Below are positions 39,108 to 47,008 of a stretch of DNA of 61,462 nucleotides, in pieces. The DNA comes from a virus. How positions within the stretch are numbered: position 1 is the first letter of the stretch; every line of letters starts with the position of its first letter. A model generated the notes under the pieces. It was given only the letters and a program-made list of their open reading frames with translations. It ran no database searches and was not told where the DNA came from. Location of the stretch: positions 1 to 61,462 of the IMG/VR virus record IMGVR_UViG_3300034168_000141; one strand, given 5' to 3'. The translations under genes and the position numbers were made by a program.

Positions 39108-39523
39108 AAACAAGAAAAGAATTTAACATTGCAAGAGTTCGTGAATTTTGCAAATTAGTAAATGAAGGAATAAAACCTCACCACGCATTGACACAAATGA
39201 ACGCGTGTAGCGGTTACGTTAGACCACTAAAAAAATCGGGCTTATACTGGAAAGAAAAAAACGGAACGTATAAAGCCGTTGAGCGTATCCGAGCAGATCG
39301 TTATGAATTGTTTGTTAAAGCTAAAAACGAATACAACAAAATGAACTACTTAAAGTATGAAAAGCAATCTATTGAAAAGAAAAGGTCTTATACCAAATTC
39401 GTAAAACAAGCAACGCTTTTCAATCAGGCAAAAGAACCAAAACAAAAGACAACAATACCAGTTCGAAAAAAAATACAACTGTCCTTCATTCAACGCGTGG
39501 TAAAATCACTTTTTAAACTATGA
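39104..39523 (+). CDS. Conserved early protein (phage B), 139 aa
   Basis: Counterpart of phage A 9764-10168: FNIARVREFCKLVNEGIKPH, RADRYELFVKAKNEYNKMNY and basic amphipathic end FIQRVVKSLFKL. Very basic overall. Probably DNA-binding. 4-base overlap to the HTH gene. Confidence 0.7.
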   Translation: MKTRKEFNIARVREFCKLVNEGIKPHHALTQMNACSGYVRPLKKSGLYWKEKNGTYKAVERIRADRYELFVKAKNEYNKMNYLKYEKQSIEKKRSYTKFVKQATLFNQAKEPKQKTTIPVRKKIQLSFIQRVVKSLFKL

Positions 39524-39759
39524 ACAAACAAATCTATAAAACGCCCTTCGGTCGCCTTGTTAAGATAAACTTTAAGACAATGCAGAACTTCAAGAACGTT
39601 CTCCGCATCAGCGATCCAACGGCACGACTTTACGTTACGCATCCAGAACGAATGAGAATCAAAGACTTCAACAACATCTGTTTGCACACAGGATTGTCGC
39701 GCGAAGAAGTATTTAGCACCTTTACACCAACCAAATTAATAAACGAAGAAAATGACTAA
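39520..39759 (+). CDS. Small HTH protein (phage B), 79 aa
   Basis: KTPFGRLVKINFKTMQNFKN, VLRISDPTARLYVTHPERM, then acidic tail. Homologue of the phage A 72-residue HTH protein, with the recognition helix around PTARLYV. In both phages it directly precedes the DnaA-like gene. Confidence 0.7.
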   Translation: MNKQIYKTPFGRLVKINFKTMQNFKNVLRISDPTARLYVTHPERMRIKDFNNICLHTGLSREEVFSTFTPTKLINEEND

Positions 39760-40285
39760 CGAACAGATAAGAAACGAAGTGCTTGACATGATACCATTCA
39801 GACACATGGAACGCTTCGAAACACTTTGGCTTATGCTGACGCCACGCTACGAAAGATTGACGACGGAACAAATAAAGATGCAACAAGAACTGGAGAATGA
39901 ACGTGAAATGTTTTGGTCAGCATTGGAAGATATAACGTGCAGCGTGTTGGGAATACCTTCGCAAGCGTTATACACACCAACAAGACGACGTGAGATTGTA
40001 ACAGCAAGACAAGTTATATTCTTTCTTATTCGTCCTTGCTACCTTCAAAGCTACGAATCAATAGGGAAGCACTACGGCAAGGATCACGCAACGGTTATGC
40101 ACGGAGTGAAGCAAGTAAGTTGGCAAATTGAGTGCGACAAGAACTATGCAGCCAACGTTGAACGCATCTGTTATTTATTAAATGATATGGGTTATGCTAA
40201 ACCAATAAAATTTTACACTAAATTTGTCGAGCATCTGGAACATCAAAAACAAATCAAACTTAAAAAACAACTAAAAAGAAAATGA
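39752..40285 (+). CDS. DnaA domain IV-like replication initiator (phage B), 177 aa
   Basis: REIVTARQVIFFLIRPCYLQ, YESIGKHYGKDHATVMHGVK, then CDKNYAANVERICYL: the DnaA domain IV signature including the DHATV box-contact motif. The N-terminal ~90 residues are helical (possible partner-binding region) and no ATPase domain is present. A basic extension of ~25 residues follows the domain. Homologue of phage A 10189-10677. Confidence 0.8.
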   Translation: MTNEQIRNEVLDMIPFRHMERFETLWLMLTPRYERLTTEQIKMQQELENEREMFWSALEDITCSVLGIPSQALYTPTRRREIVTARQVIFFLIRPCYLQSYESIGKHYGKDHATVMHGVKQVSWQIECDKNYAANVERICYLLNDMGYAKPIKFYTKFVEHLEHQKQIKLKKQLKRK

Positions 40286-40485
40286 AATCAGAATTAATCT
40301 TTTGTCCGAATTGCGAAAGCAAAGAACTCGGAGAGCGAGTTGATGAAATCTTACGTGACCAACAGCTTGAAGATTGGGACACCGCCTACGAATTTGTTGA
40401 CGACGAAGGAGAAATCAAAGTGTGCTTCGATTGTCAGGACTGGGACGACGCAGACGACGACGCAAAAGGTGAGGGTTGGGACTAA
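40282..40485 (+). CDS. Acidic zinc-ribbon protein, 67 aa
   Basis: Two CxxC pairs (FCPNCESK and VCFDCQDW) about 40 residues apart, with roughly a third of residues Asp or Glu and a tail DWDDADDDAKGEGWD. Could bind zinc and a basic partner, or mimic DNA charge. Not recognised. No phage A counterpart, inserted between the DnaA-like and WKVG genes. Confidence 0.65.
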   Translation: MKSELIFCPNCESKELGERVDEILRDQQLEDWDTAYEFVDDEGEIKVCFDCQDWDDADDDAKGEGWD

Positions 40486-40497
40486 ATAAAAAACAAA

Positions 40498-40890
40498 ATG
40501 ATGTTAATACTACAACTAAAAAAGAGAATTGAGATTCTCGAAGCGCAGGTTCAACAATTGTTGACAGCGCAAACAACACCAACGCTAATCGCAAAAGAAA
40601 AGAAGTCGCCATTTGTCAAACCAACTGTTGTTGAAATCTACGATTATGCCTGTGAGAAATTAAGCAACGACGACGCATTGAAATTCACCGAGAAATTCCA
40701 CGCACACTACGAAGCAAATGGCTGGAAGGTCGGACGCAATCAAATGAAAGACTGGAAGGCTGCCGTTCGTAAGTGGGACTTATCTACCTTTGTAACTACA
40801 AACCAAACTACAAAAATCAAAAATGGAAAATTCGACTCCGATGCTGCGCAACGCATCTACAACGACGCTCACAATTACACAAAGGGTTGA
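40498..40890 (+). CDS. Replication-associated protein with GWKVGRN motif, 130 aa
   Basis: N-terminal coiled coil (LILQLKKRIEILEAQVQQLL), then VVEIYDYACEKLSNDDALKF and FHAHYEANGWKVGRNQMKDW with KAAVRKW. Homologue of phage A 9429-9752. Followed by and overlapping the 251-residue gene. Likely part of the replication initiation set. Confidence 0.7.
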   Translation: MMLILQLKKRIEILEAQVQQLLTAQTTPTLIAKEKKSPFVKPTVVEIYDYACEKLSNDDALKFTEKFHAHYEANGWKVGRNQMKDWKAAVRKWDLSTFVTTNQTTKIKNGKFDSDAAQRIYNDAHNYTKG

Positions 40891-41578
40891 TCGTGCGGAA
40901 CGTGAAAGCGCGTTTGTTGCCGACTACGAACTCCCTGCATTCGTTAAGTTATGCTCAAAGGTCTGCGCTATGTACGGCATCGCACTTCCTGAAGCGCAAC
41001 TGTTGCAAATGTTGCATGAGTTCATAGGCAAGCACTTTCGTTGGGTTACGTTCGAACACTTCAACCTCGCGTTTGAATTGAACGCAGCGAATGAGTTAGA
41101 CAAAAAGTGTGAGCATTATGGAGCGTTAAGCGTGTCGTTTATAGGCGACGTGTTAACGGCTTACAAACCACACCGCGACAAGGCGAACCTGCAAATTCAG
41201 AGAGAAATTGCGGAACAAAAAGAAGAACAAACCAAACAATTAAAGGAAAGCGAAATGGCGGTAAACGATGATAGCTGGAGAAGAATGCTTGCGGAAGACT
41301 TGCAGAACTATAAGAAAGGAAAATATACGGTCATTGAGATTCGTGCGGTGTCGCTTATGCGTTGGCTCGAAGAAAGCAAAATAATAAACGCTGAAACCTT
41401 CACCGAAGAAGAATACCGCCTTTGCAAAGCGAACGCAAAGAAGAACGTGTATTTCGAACAACAACTCGTTCAATCAATGGTTGACCGCATGAGCGACCGC
41501 AAAAGAATGTTGTTGAAGGAATCAATACGTTTCGAAGGTATGCGTGAGTTGTACAAATTATATCTAAGTAAACAATAA
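40823..41578 (+). CDS. Putative replication protein (phage B), 251 aa
   Basis: Helical. FVKLCSKVCAMYGIALPEAQ, FRWVTFEHFNLAFELNAANE and FIGDVLTAYKPHRDKANLQI, then a highly charged linker and a C-terminal helical part. Corresponds to phage A 8744-9487 in position and first-half pattern. No ATPase motif. The start ATG lies 30 bases after a TACCTTTG box (40785-40792), which may be an internal promoter. Confidence 0.65.
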   Translation: MENSTPMLRNASTTTLTITQRVDRAERESAFVADYELPAFVKLCSKVCAMYGIALPEAQLLQMLHEFIGKHFRWVTFEHFNLAFELNAANELDKKCEHYGALSVSFIGDVLTAYKPHRDKANLQIQREIAEQKEEQTKQLKESEMAVNDDSWRRMLAEDLQNYKKGKYTVIEIRAVSLMRWLEESKIINAETFTEEEYRLCKANAKKNVYFEQQLVQSMVDRMSDRKRMLLKESIRFEGMRELYKLYLSKQ

Positions 41579-41582
41579 AACA

Positions 41583-41702
41583 ATGGACACAAAAGACAAA
41601 ATTTTAGCAGTGATTGGTTTTGTATTATCACTTGCGTTAAACGTTACGATCGTTGGCGGAATTGCCTATATTATTTATCACTTCATTACTAAATGGTGGT
41701 AA
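41583..41702 (+). CDS. Small membrane protein, 39 aa
   Basis: MDTKDKILAVIGFVLSLALN, then VTIVGGIAYIIYHFITKWW: a single long or two short hydrophobic helices. It overlaps the large-terminase start by 10 bases. Coding appears real because of A-rich leader and clean start. Function unknown. Confidence 0.55.
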   Translation: MDTKDKILAVIGFVLSLALNVTIVGGIAYIIYHFITKWW

Positions 41703-43012
41703 ACAAACCATACAAACCAAACTACCTGCCGCGTCAGATTGAAGCGTTAAACTACCTGAACACCGATAGTATCGTTGAACAGTTGTTATACGGTGGCGCG
41801 GCAGGAGGTGGTAAGACGAAGTTTGGTTGTATGTGGCAGATTCAACGTCGTTTGAAGTACGCAGGGACACGTTCTCTTATTGGACGTAGCAAATTAGATA
41901 CGTTGAAAAAGACGACCTTAAACACCTTCTTTGAAACGGCTGAGGAGTTTGGATTGATAGCGAATAAACACTACACTTTCAACGGACAATCCAACGTGAT
42001 TAAGTTCTTCAACGGAAGTGAAATTGTTTTGAAAGATTTATTCGCATACCCTTCCGATGTAAATTTCAACAGTCTTGGTTCGTTAGAAATCACAGATTAT
42101 TTTATAGACGAATGTTCCGAAGTAACAGAAAAGGCGGTGAGCATTGTTCACTCCAGATGCCGTTATAAGTTGAACGAGTTCGGGTTAATACCCAAAGGTT
42201 TCTTATCCTGCAATCCTGCGAAGGGTTGGTTGTACAATGAGTTCTACATGAAGAACAACCGCAACGAACTACCTTCACACCGCGCATTTGTTCAAGCGTT
42301 ACCGCAAGACAATCCATTCCTTCCTGTTGCTTACATCGAATCTCTTAGACGCCTTCCTGAATACGACCGCAAAAGACTACTCGAAGGGAACTGGGAGTTC
42401 GACGATGATAGCGACAAGTTGTTTCAAACCGAGAACTTATTGCGAATGTTTCGAAACGAAGTAATCAATGAAGGCAAGAAATACATAACAGCCGACATAG
42501 CGCGTTTCGGTAAGGATAGAACCATTATCTGCGTTTGGGAAGGTCTAACTATCATTGATATAATTGAGCTCAACAGAGCAGCCATTGACGAAGTCGTGAA
42601 CAAGATTCGCGTTGTAATGAAAGACCATTCTATTCTTCTTCAAAATGTTATCGCAGATGAAGACGGCATCGGCGCGGGTGCGGTTGACTATCTGAAGTGC
42701 GTCGGATTTCAGAATGGATCTAAACCCAAACACCCACAATACCAAAATCTGAAAAGCGAATGTTATTACAAATTGGCGCAATACGTCGAAGAAAATAAAG
42801 TCACTATCTTATCCAGTACGCGCAAAGAACAAATCGTTCGTGAACTCGAAATGATTAAGCGACACCGCGCGGACGTGGACGGAAAACTTATGGTCACACC
42901 GAAGGACGTTATCAAGAACCGCGAAGGTATTTCTCCTGACGTTGCCGACGCAATCATGATGCGAATGTATTTCGAACTTAATCCTTCTTATGGACAATAT
43001 GTTGTCGGTTAG
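41693..43012 (+). CDS. terL: Terminase large subunit (phage B)
   Basis: 439 residues, the same length as phage A. Walker A GGAAGGGKT (about residues 33-41), Walker B YFIDECSEVT, nuclease acids in ITADIARFGKD, IADEDGIGAG and SPDVADAIMM. Encoded on the plus strand at the end of the inverted early module, facing the late operon. Followed by four short genes absent from phage A. Confidence 0.95.
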   Translation: MVVNKPYKPNYLPRQIEALNYLNTDSIVEQLLYGGAAGGGKTKFGCMWQIQRRLKYAGTRSLIGRSKLDTLKKTTLNTFFETAEEFGLIANKHYTFNGQSNVIKFFNGSEIVLKDLFAYPSDVNFNSLGSLEITDYFIDECSEVTEKAVSIVHSRCRYKLNEFGLIPKGFLSCNPAKGWLYNEFYMKNNRNELPSHRAFVQALPQDNPFLPVAYIESLRRLPEYDRKRLLEGNWEFDDDSDKLFQTENLLRMFRNEVINEGKKYITADIARFGKDRTIICVWEGLTIIDIIELNRAAIDEVVNKIRVVMKDHSILLQNVIADEDGIGAGAVDYLKCVGFQNGSKPKHPQYQNLKSECYYKLAQYVEENKVTILSSTRKEQIVRELEMIKRHRADVDGKLMVTPKDVIKNREGISPDVADAIMMRMYFELNPSYGQYVVG

Positions 43013-43036
43013 AATTATTTAGCATACATTTACAAT

Positions 43037-43249
43037 ATGGAAGCAAAAGAAAGGGCAGAAGAACTGTTCAACAAGTATTGCATTTATTTGCGAGCAGGTT
43101 TATTATACGATGACGAGGCAAGGGAAGATGCAAAGCAATGCGCTTTAATTGCAGTAGACGAAAGTTTAGAGTATGTGAATTCTCTTGATAATGATACAAT
43201 AGAATTTCTTATGGATGTAAAACAAGCAATAGAAAAAATAATAATATGA
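43037..43249 (+). CDS. Hypothetical protein, 70 aa
   Basis: Helical, acidic (KERAEELFNKYCIYLRAGLL, LEYVNSLDNDTIEFLMDVKQ). A type often seen in Bacteroidota phages, function unknown. A TACATTTA box (43024-43031, preceded by TTTAGCA as in the early promoter) sits very close to the start, so a promoter there is doubtful. Confidence 0.6.
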   Translation: MEAKERAEELFNKYCIYLRAGLLYDDEAREDAKQCALIAVDESLEYVNSLDNDTIEFLMDVKQAIEKIII

Positions 43250-43461
43250 AAAACACACCACTATACGAGTCTTTAAAAATGACTTACGACAGAGAGCGAG
43301 AAATTGTTAATTCAATTGCAACCTACTTTCAACAAGGTAAGATTCTCGGAGATATTCTTCTGGAACTTTCACAACGAAAAGACTTAAACGCAAAAGAGAA
43401 AATCTACTTAGCGTTAATGATTGGAAGTATGATGTCTAAACCAAACGAAGATGCAAACTAG
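43246..43461 (+). CDS. Hypothetical protein, 71 aa
   Basis: Helical, with YESLKMTYDREREIVNSIAT and KIYLALMIGSMMSKP. Joined to neighbours by 4- and 11-base overlaps. Not recognised. Part of the short-gene tail behind the large terminase, found only in phage B. Confidence 0.55.
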   Translation: MKNTPLYESLKMTYDREREIVNSIATYFQQGKILGDILLELSQRKDLNAKEKIYLALMIGSMMSKPNEDAN

Positions 43462-43702
43462 TATTGATTGGCTTATATCTGAATTTGAAAAACAGATTCA
43501 ATTTAGACCTGATTCAGAATTGGATATTTGGTTTAAGGAATTATTTCCAAAAGCTAAAGAACTTCATAAAATGGAAATTGAAAATGCTTATTTAGATGGA
43601 GATTCTAATGGTTGTGGTTGCTACGATTATAGCACAGAACAAGATGCAGAAGAATACTACAATTCAAAAAATTATATAACAGATGGCGCAGAGCAAAACT
43701 AA
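43451..43702 (+). CDS. Hypothetical protein, 83 aa
   Basis: SIDWLISEFEKQIQFRPDSE, ELFPKAKELHKMEIENAYLD, and end EEYYNSKNY. This helix pattern with W-L near the N-terminus and EQYYN-like end recurs in Bacteroidota phages and prophages. No function known. A short Cys segment NGCGCYD is present. Confidence 0.6.
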   Translation: MQTSIDWLISEFEKQIQFRPDSELDIWFKELFPKAKELHKMEIENAYLDGDSNGCGCYDYSTEQDAEEYYNSKNYITDGAEQN

Positions 43703-43868
43703 AAAAGGAATATGTGTTTACTTACACAAAGACCTGTGGAATGAGATTGACGAGAAACGTGGGGAGAATAGCCGCAACATTTTTTTAAGCGAAGCTATCC
43801 AGTTCTCAATGAAATTCTACATTCCTGAATCTAAAGTAAAATTGAAAGAACAAACGTCGACAAAATAG
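43683..43868 (+). CDS. Ribbon-helix-helix-like protein, 61 aa
   Basis: KGICVYLHKDLWNEIDEKRG then ENSRNIFLSEAIQFSM fits a ribbon-helix-helix fold (beta strand then two helices), suggesting a small DNA-binding repressor. Its 3' end overlaps the convergent spanin gene by 38 bases. Last gene of the plus-strand module. Confidence 0.55.
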   Translation: MAQSKTKKGICVYLHKDLWNEIDEKRGENSRNIFLSEAIQFSMKFYIPESKVKLKEQTSTK

Positions 43869-44406
43869 CGACGGTTGACGTAACGACTAAAGCGTGGTTT
43901 CTGCGCTTTTTTTGTTTCTCTAATTTCTTTTTATCAGCAGCGAGATTGTTAATTTCTTCGGTTAATATGTTTTCCTTCTGTTCATAAGCAACAACCACTT
44001 CTTGTAAGTTGTTTATTTTTTCTTCTTCGATGTTTAATTGTTCTTTTAGGTTGTTAATTACCAATGAATCGGAAGCAATAACGCTATCGCAAGAGTTCAC
44101 CAAAGTGATAACATCAACCCTATTAATAGTATCTCGAATAATAATAGCAGAACGAGTTCTTTTATAGGTGGTTTTGGCTGTAAGTTGAGCATCTTCATAC
44201 GTTCTCAGTTGTTTGTAAAGTTCTATTTGTTCTTGAAGTAGTCGGTCGTATTCGCCAACGTTGTAGTTAATGACGCTATCTTGTTTTTGTACGTTTTCTT
44301 GTACGCTTTTTTTAGGCGTACAACCCCACCAATTCCAACACAACACCAACCAAAGCAAAGACGTTCCAATAAATAGCAGCAATGCCGCAAGTATATTCCT
44401 TCTCAT
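43831..44406 (-). CDS. Putative u-spanin, 191 aa
   Basis: N-terminal hydrophobic signal (LAALLLFIGTSLLWLVLCW) with a Cys (WWGC-TPKK) that could be lipidated, a long coiled coil (LQEQIELYKQLRTYEDAQLT, NNLKEQLNIEEEKINNLQEV) and a C-terminal membrane helix (LVVTSTVAILSTFVLSILL). This layout, anchoring to outer and inner membranes, fits a unimolecular spanin. Last gene of the phage B late operon, like the phage A spanin. Confidence 0.6.
   Translation of the reverse strand: MRRNILAALLLFIGTSLLWLVLCWNWWGCTPKKSVQENVQKQDSVINYNVGEYDRLLQEQIELYKQLRTYEDAQLTAKTTYKRTRSAIIIRDTINRVDVITLVNSCDSVIASDSLVINNLKEQLNIEEEKINNLQEVVVAYEQKENILTEEINNLAADKKKLEKQKKRRNHALVVTSTVAILSTFVLSILL
43889..43913 (+). terminator. Terminator of the inverted early module
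   Basis: AAAGCG / CGCTTT stem (6 bp, 9-base loop) followed by TTTT. It lies inside the opposing spanin gene, 20 bases after the last plus-strand stop, so one stretch serves both strands. Confidence 0.75.
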
Positions 44407-45404
44407 AATATCTGACCTTCGTGTATTCTTAAATTCTTAACGCTGTAACTTCCATTCGTTCCTTTTTCAACAATAGCAAAGCCGTGATTGTACTTCGAAT
44501 ATGGGTTGTAGTCAGGACTTAATTCAGATAAGCAACCAACACCCCAACAAGTGATAAACTTGCCGTTAGCGTCCCTTTCGTTGTGTTCCGCCGTCTGGTG
44601 ATGATGTCCACACAACGCAGAAACTTTTGTCTTCATAAACAATCCACGCGCTACGTTGACCGACGGAAGGAATTGTTTTCCAAACTCATGTCCGTGAAAG
44701 ATTGAAAGTTTACCGATATTCAATTTGCTCTTGCCGTCAATCCAAGTGATGTTGTGTTTGTCTAAATGACACAATGAAGCAAAGTCGAAAGCGTCAATGT
44801 CGAATAGTTCTGGCGCTTTAATACGCATATATCTCCAATATCTTTCTTCGTGGTTTCCTTCCTTATAATAAATGTGAGCTGTTGGAAATTGTTTGCGTAA
44901 CGTATCTACAAACTGACGCATTGCGTACAACTCGTCTTTGAATTTTCTTTTGCGTGGATCTTTGACAAAGTCGCTAATCATGTGACAGTCCAACGCGTCC
45001 CCGTTTAGAATAACCGCGTCGCACCCCTGACGAACACCTTCGTTAATTGCAACCGTTAACGCTTCGTTATCCTGATAAGGAATGTGAACGTCGCAAAGAA
45101 TCAAAAACTTCGTTCCCTTAACCTCAACGTGTCTGCGCTTTTTAGCATACGACTTCGGAAGGGCAAATGGGTTAAGTGGTCGTGGCTTTGCTTCAAACAA
45201 TGACTTGTCCGTTGTTCTCTTTCTTTCAAGGTTACCATGCTTACCACGAATAGTGCGGATAAAGTCACGCGCGTGTTCTTCTGTTGTGTAAACTTCGGGA
45301 TATTCTGCAAACAATTTCTTCGCAAGAGTGAGCGAAGGAGCGTCTTTGAATTTAGAACAAACTTCCTCAGCTATTAATCTCGCTGGTGTTTTCGGTGTTG
45401 CCAT
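44403..45404 (-). CDS. Metallophosphoesterase, ~333 aa
   Basis: Start chosen at 45404 (MATPKTPARL); an upstream ATG at 45431 is also possible. A ~90-residue N-terminal part precedes the phosphoesterase: FLILCDVHIPY, AVILNGDALDCH, YYKEGNHEERYWRY, IFHGHEFG and ALCGHHHQT, carrying all metal ligands. Lies between holin-like and spanin-like genes. Not obviously orthologous to the phage A enzyme. Substrate unknown; a role in lysis or host nucleic-acid attack is open. Confidence 0.85.
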   Translation of the reverse strand: MATPKTPARLIAEEVCSKFKDAPSLTLAKKLFAEYPEVYTTEEHARDFIRTIRGKHGNLERKRTTDKSLFEAKPRPLNPFALPKSYAKKRRHVEVKGTKFLILCDVHIPYQDNEALTVAINEGVRQGCDAVILNGDALDCHMISDFVKDPRKRKFKDELYAMRQFVDTLRKQFPTAHIYYKEGNHEERYWRYMRIKAPELFDIDAFDFASLCHLDKHNITWIDGKSKLNIGKLSIFHGHEFGKQFLPSVNVARGLFMKTKVSALCGHHHQTAEHNERDANGKFITCWGVGCLSELSPDYNPYSKYNHGFAIVEKGTNGSYSVKNLRIHEGQIL

Positions 45405-45621
45405 TCTTTGCTTGTTTTGTGAATCTCTCAATTACAGTACCACCGAACAATCCTGCGGTCAACAATGCTAATGTGTCAAACATTGCAATGGGACAAACGT
45501 AGGTTGTAAAAGTCGCAACATAGGTGAAAGCAATTAGGTTAATTGTAACAAATATAGCAACAATTCGTTTCGAACTAACTTTTGAACACGAACTTAACAA
45601 AGATATTAACCATTCTTTCAT
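45367..45621 (-). CDS. Holin-like membrane protein (phage B), 84 aa
   Basis: Two membrane helices (RIVAIFVTINLIAFTYVATF and FDTLALLTAGLFGGTVIERF) with hydrophilic ends. Homologue of phage A 13124-13369, keeping SSKR at the start of helix 1 and CP-x-x-MFD between helices. Starts by 4-base overlap with the preceding lysis gene. Confidence 0.65.
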   Translation of the reverse strand: MKEWLISLLSSCSKVSSKRIVAIFVTINLIAFTYVATFTTYVCPIAMFDTLALLTAGLFGGTVIERFTKQAKNGNTENTSEINS

Positions 45622-45866
45622 ATTAGACGCAAGACAAGTTGAACAATAAGACCACCAACGACACCAGCAGCGGTTGCAATACCACTAAAACGAGCGACTT
45701 GTAAACGTTGGTTTTGAATATACTTGTCGTGTTTTTGAACCTTACTCACAAGACCTTCGATTTTCATTTCGTCATCACCAATAAGAACGTGATAAATGCG
45801 GTCTATCTTCTTATTCATATTCTGCAATTCCTCGTGTATCAAAGCTATCTCGTTTTCGGTGTTCAT
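45618..45866 (-). CDS. Coiled-coil membrane protein in lysis cassette, 82 aa
   Basis: The start at 45866 (MNTENEIALIHEEL) avoids overlap with lysozyme codons. A coiled coil (ELQNMNKKIDRIYHVLIGDD) and GLVSKVQKHDKYIQNQ precede a C-terminal membrane helix (GIATAAGVVGGLIVQLVLRL). The pattern resembles small holin or holin-regulator proteins of Bacteroidota phages. Position equals the 57-residue membrane protein of phage A. Confidence 0.6.
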   Translation of the reverse strand: MNTENEIALIHEELQNMNKKIDRIYHVLIGDDEMKIEGLVSKVQKHDKYIQNQRLQVARFSGIATAAGVVGGLIVQLVLRLI

Positions 45867-45867
45867 G

Positions 45868-46311
45868 TCATTTGAAGTATAGTTGTATTTCTGCCTCTCT
45901 GCGTGTAACCAAACCATTTAAGACTTTACCACCGCCCTTGTTCCAAAGTTTGAAAGAATCTGCAATTGTTGGATCTTGTGGATTGATATTTAATTTCTTA
46001 AACACCGAAGAACGTTTAAAGCCACCCGTACCAATGTTGTACGCAAGTGAAACACACGCGCTAAATTGATTATCGTTGAGTGGTTTCAAAATAAAAGGAG
46101 TGATTGAAACTGCGAACTGGTCAATTATAAACTTCGCTAATTCGTCAGCACGTTGCTGAGTGATTACGTCGCCTTCTTTCACCTTATCTCCGTTCTCGTA
46201 GAAAGTATTTCCAAAGCCAATAGTCCACACGTTTGCAGGACATTTATACGCTTTCAATCTACAACCTTCAAAACGCTTTATTAGAGCGTATCCTTCTGCG
46301 TTAACTTTCAT
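45868..46311 (-). CDS. GH24 lysozyme-type endolysin, 147 aa
   Basis: IKRFEGCRLKAYKCPANVWT with the catalytic Glu in RFEG, IGFGNTFYENGDKV (T4-type active-site loop), NQFSACVSLAYNIGTGGFKR and a C-terminal LVTRREAEIQLYF. Cuts the glycan strand of peptidoglycan. No signal peptide, so release depends on a holin. Replaces the L,D-transpeptidase-like enzyme of phage A. Confidence 0.9.
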   Translation of the reverse strand: MKVNAEGYALIKRFEGCRLKAYKCPANVWTIGFGNTFYENGDKVKEGDVITQQRADELAKFIIDQFAVSITPFILKPLNDNQFSACVSLAYNIGTGGFKRSSVFKKLNINPQDPTIADSFKLWNKGGGKVLNGLVTRREAEIQLYFK

Positions 46312-46417
46312 TCACCAATCTTTTTATTTGTTTCTCTTTTCGAATTAAATACTTACGGAATTTCTCCTCGTAAATCTTTTGCTTAACCATGTCTTTCTTG
46401 CGTCCCCTTGTAGCCAT
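46301..46417 (-). CDS. Conserved small basic protein (phage B), 38 aa
   Basis: MATRGRKKDMVKQKIYEEKF, then RKYLIRKEKQIKRL. A single basic helix equivalent to phage A 14053-14172. Overlaps the lysozyme start by 11 bases. Position between connector and endolysin is conserved; function unknown. Confidence 0.7.
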   Translation of the reverse strand: MATRGRKKDMVKQKIYEEKFRKYLIRKEKQIKRLVNES

Positions 46418-46432
46418 GTTTTGTTTTATTCG

Positions 46433-47005
46433 TTATCTAATCCACCCCAAACCTTGTCTTCTGTAAGTGTATGCGTATCTATCGCGTCCTGTACTAATCT
46501 CAAAAGCGTTGGAAGGGTACACGTTAGTCTGCGACCATATCTGTTGAGTTACGTTTGTCGTGTACTCTGGAAAGTCCGATTGATTAAAACACAAATAGTC
46601 AACCATTCTTTGAGTGTAAAACATAGCTTGTGAACGTGCTTGGTCGCGGTAGTTCTGCAAGTCGGTTTGTGTTATTGGTGTAGTGTCTTCGCTTGTGCGA
46701 ATTACTAAACTTCCGTTATCCGTTTTAACGTACAAATGAGGCAGCATTTCATACAAAGACCACCACATAATCATTCGACGCAAGTAATTGTCAAGAAGGG
46801 TTGCGTATGCGCCCGTGATGTCATCGTTGACAACATCTTCTTTCACTTTGTTATAAAGGTCAGTTCCTAAATACAACTGCGCGTACTTGTCCTGCGACAA
46901 ATAGATAGCAGGGTACATAAGCAACGGATCGACTGAGCCGTTAATCCAACTATATTTTTTTATGTAGTTTTCGTCAATGAGTAGAACTTCGGGTTGTAGT
47001 GCCAT
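46433..47005 (-). CDS. Head-tail connector / head completion protein (phage B), 190 aa
   Basis: Homologue of phage A 14173-14748: QPEVLLIDENYIKKYSWING, YPAIYLSQDKYAQLYLGTDL, IRTSEDTTPITQTDLQNYRD and FYTQRMVDYLCFNQSDFPEY. Three bases separate it from the portal stop. Role inferred from position. Confidence 0.7.
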   Translation of the reverse strand: MALQPEVLLIDENYIKKYSWINGSVDPLLMYPAIYLSQDKYAQLYLGTDLYNKVKEDVVNDDITGAYATLLDNYLRRMIMWWSLYEMLPHLYVKTDNGSLVIRTSEDTTPITQTDLQNYRDQARSQAMFYTQRMVDYLCFNQSDFPEYTTNVTQQIWSQTNVYPSNAFEISTGRDRYAYTYRRQGLGWIR

Positions 47006-47008
47006 TTT

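Noticed and set aside
40415-41027. Open frames in other registers over the early genes of phage B (40415-40612 minus, 40773-41027 plus)
   Set aside because: They overlap genes supported by homology with phage A and have unlikely composition (Leu/Cys/Arg-rich).
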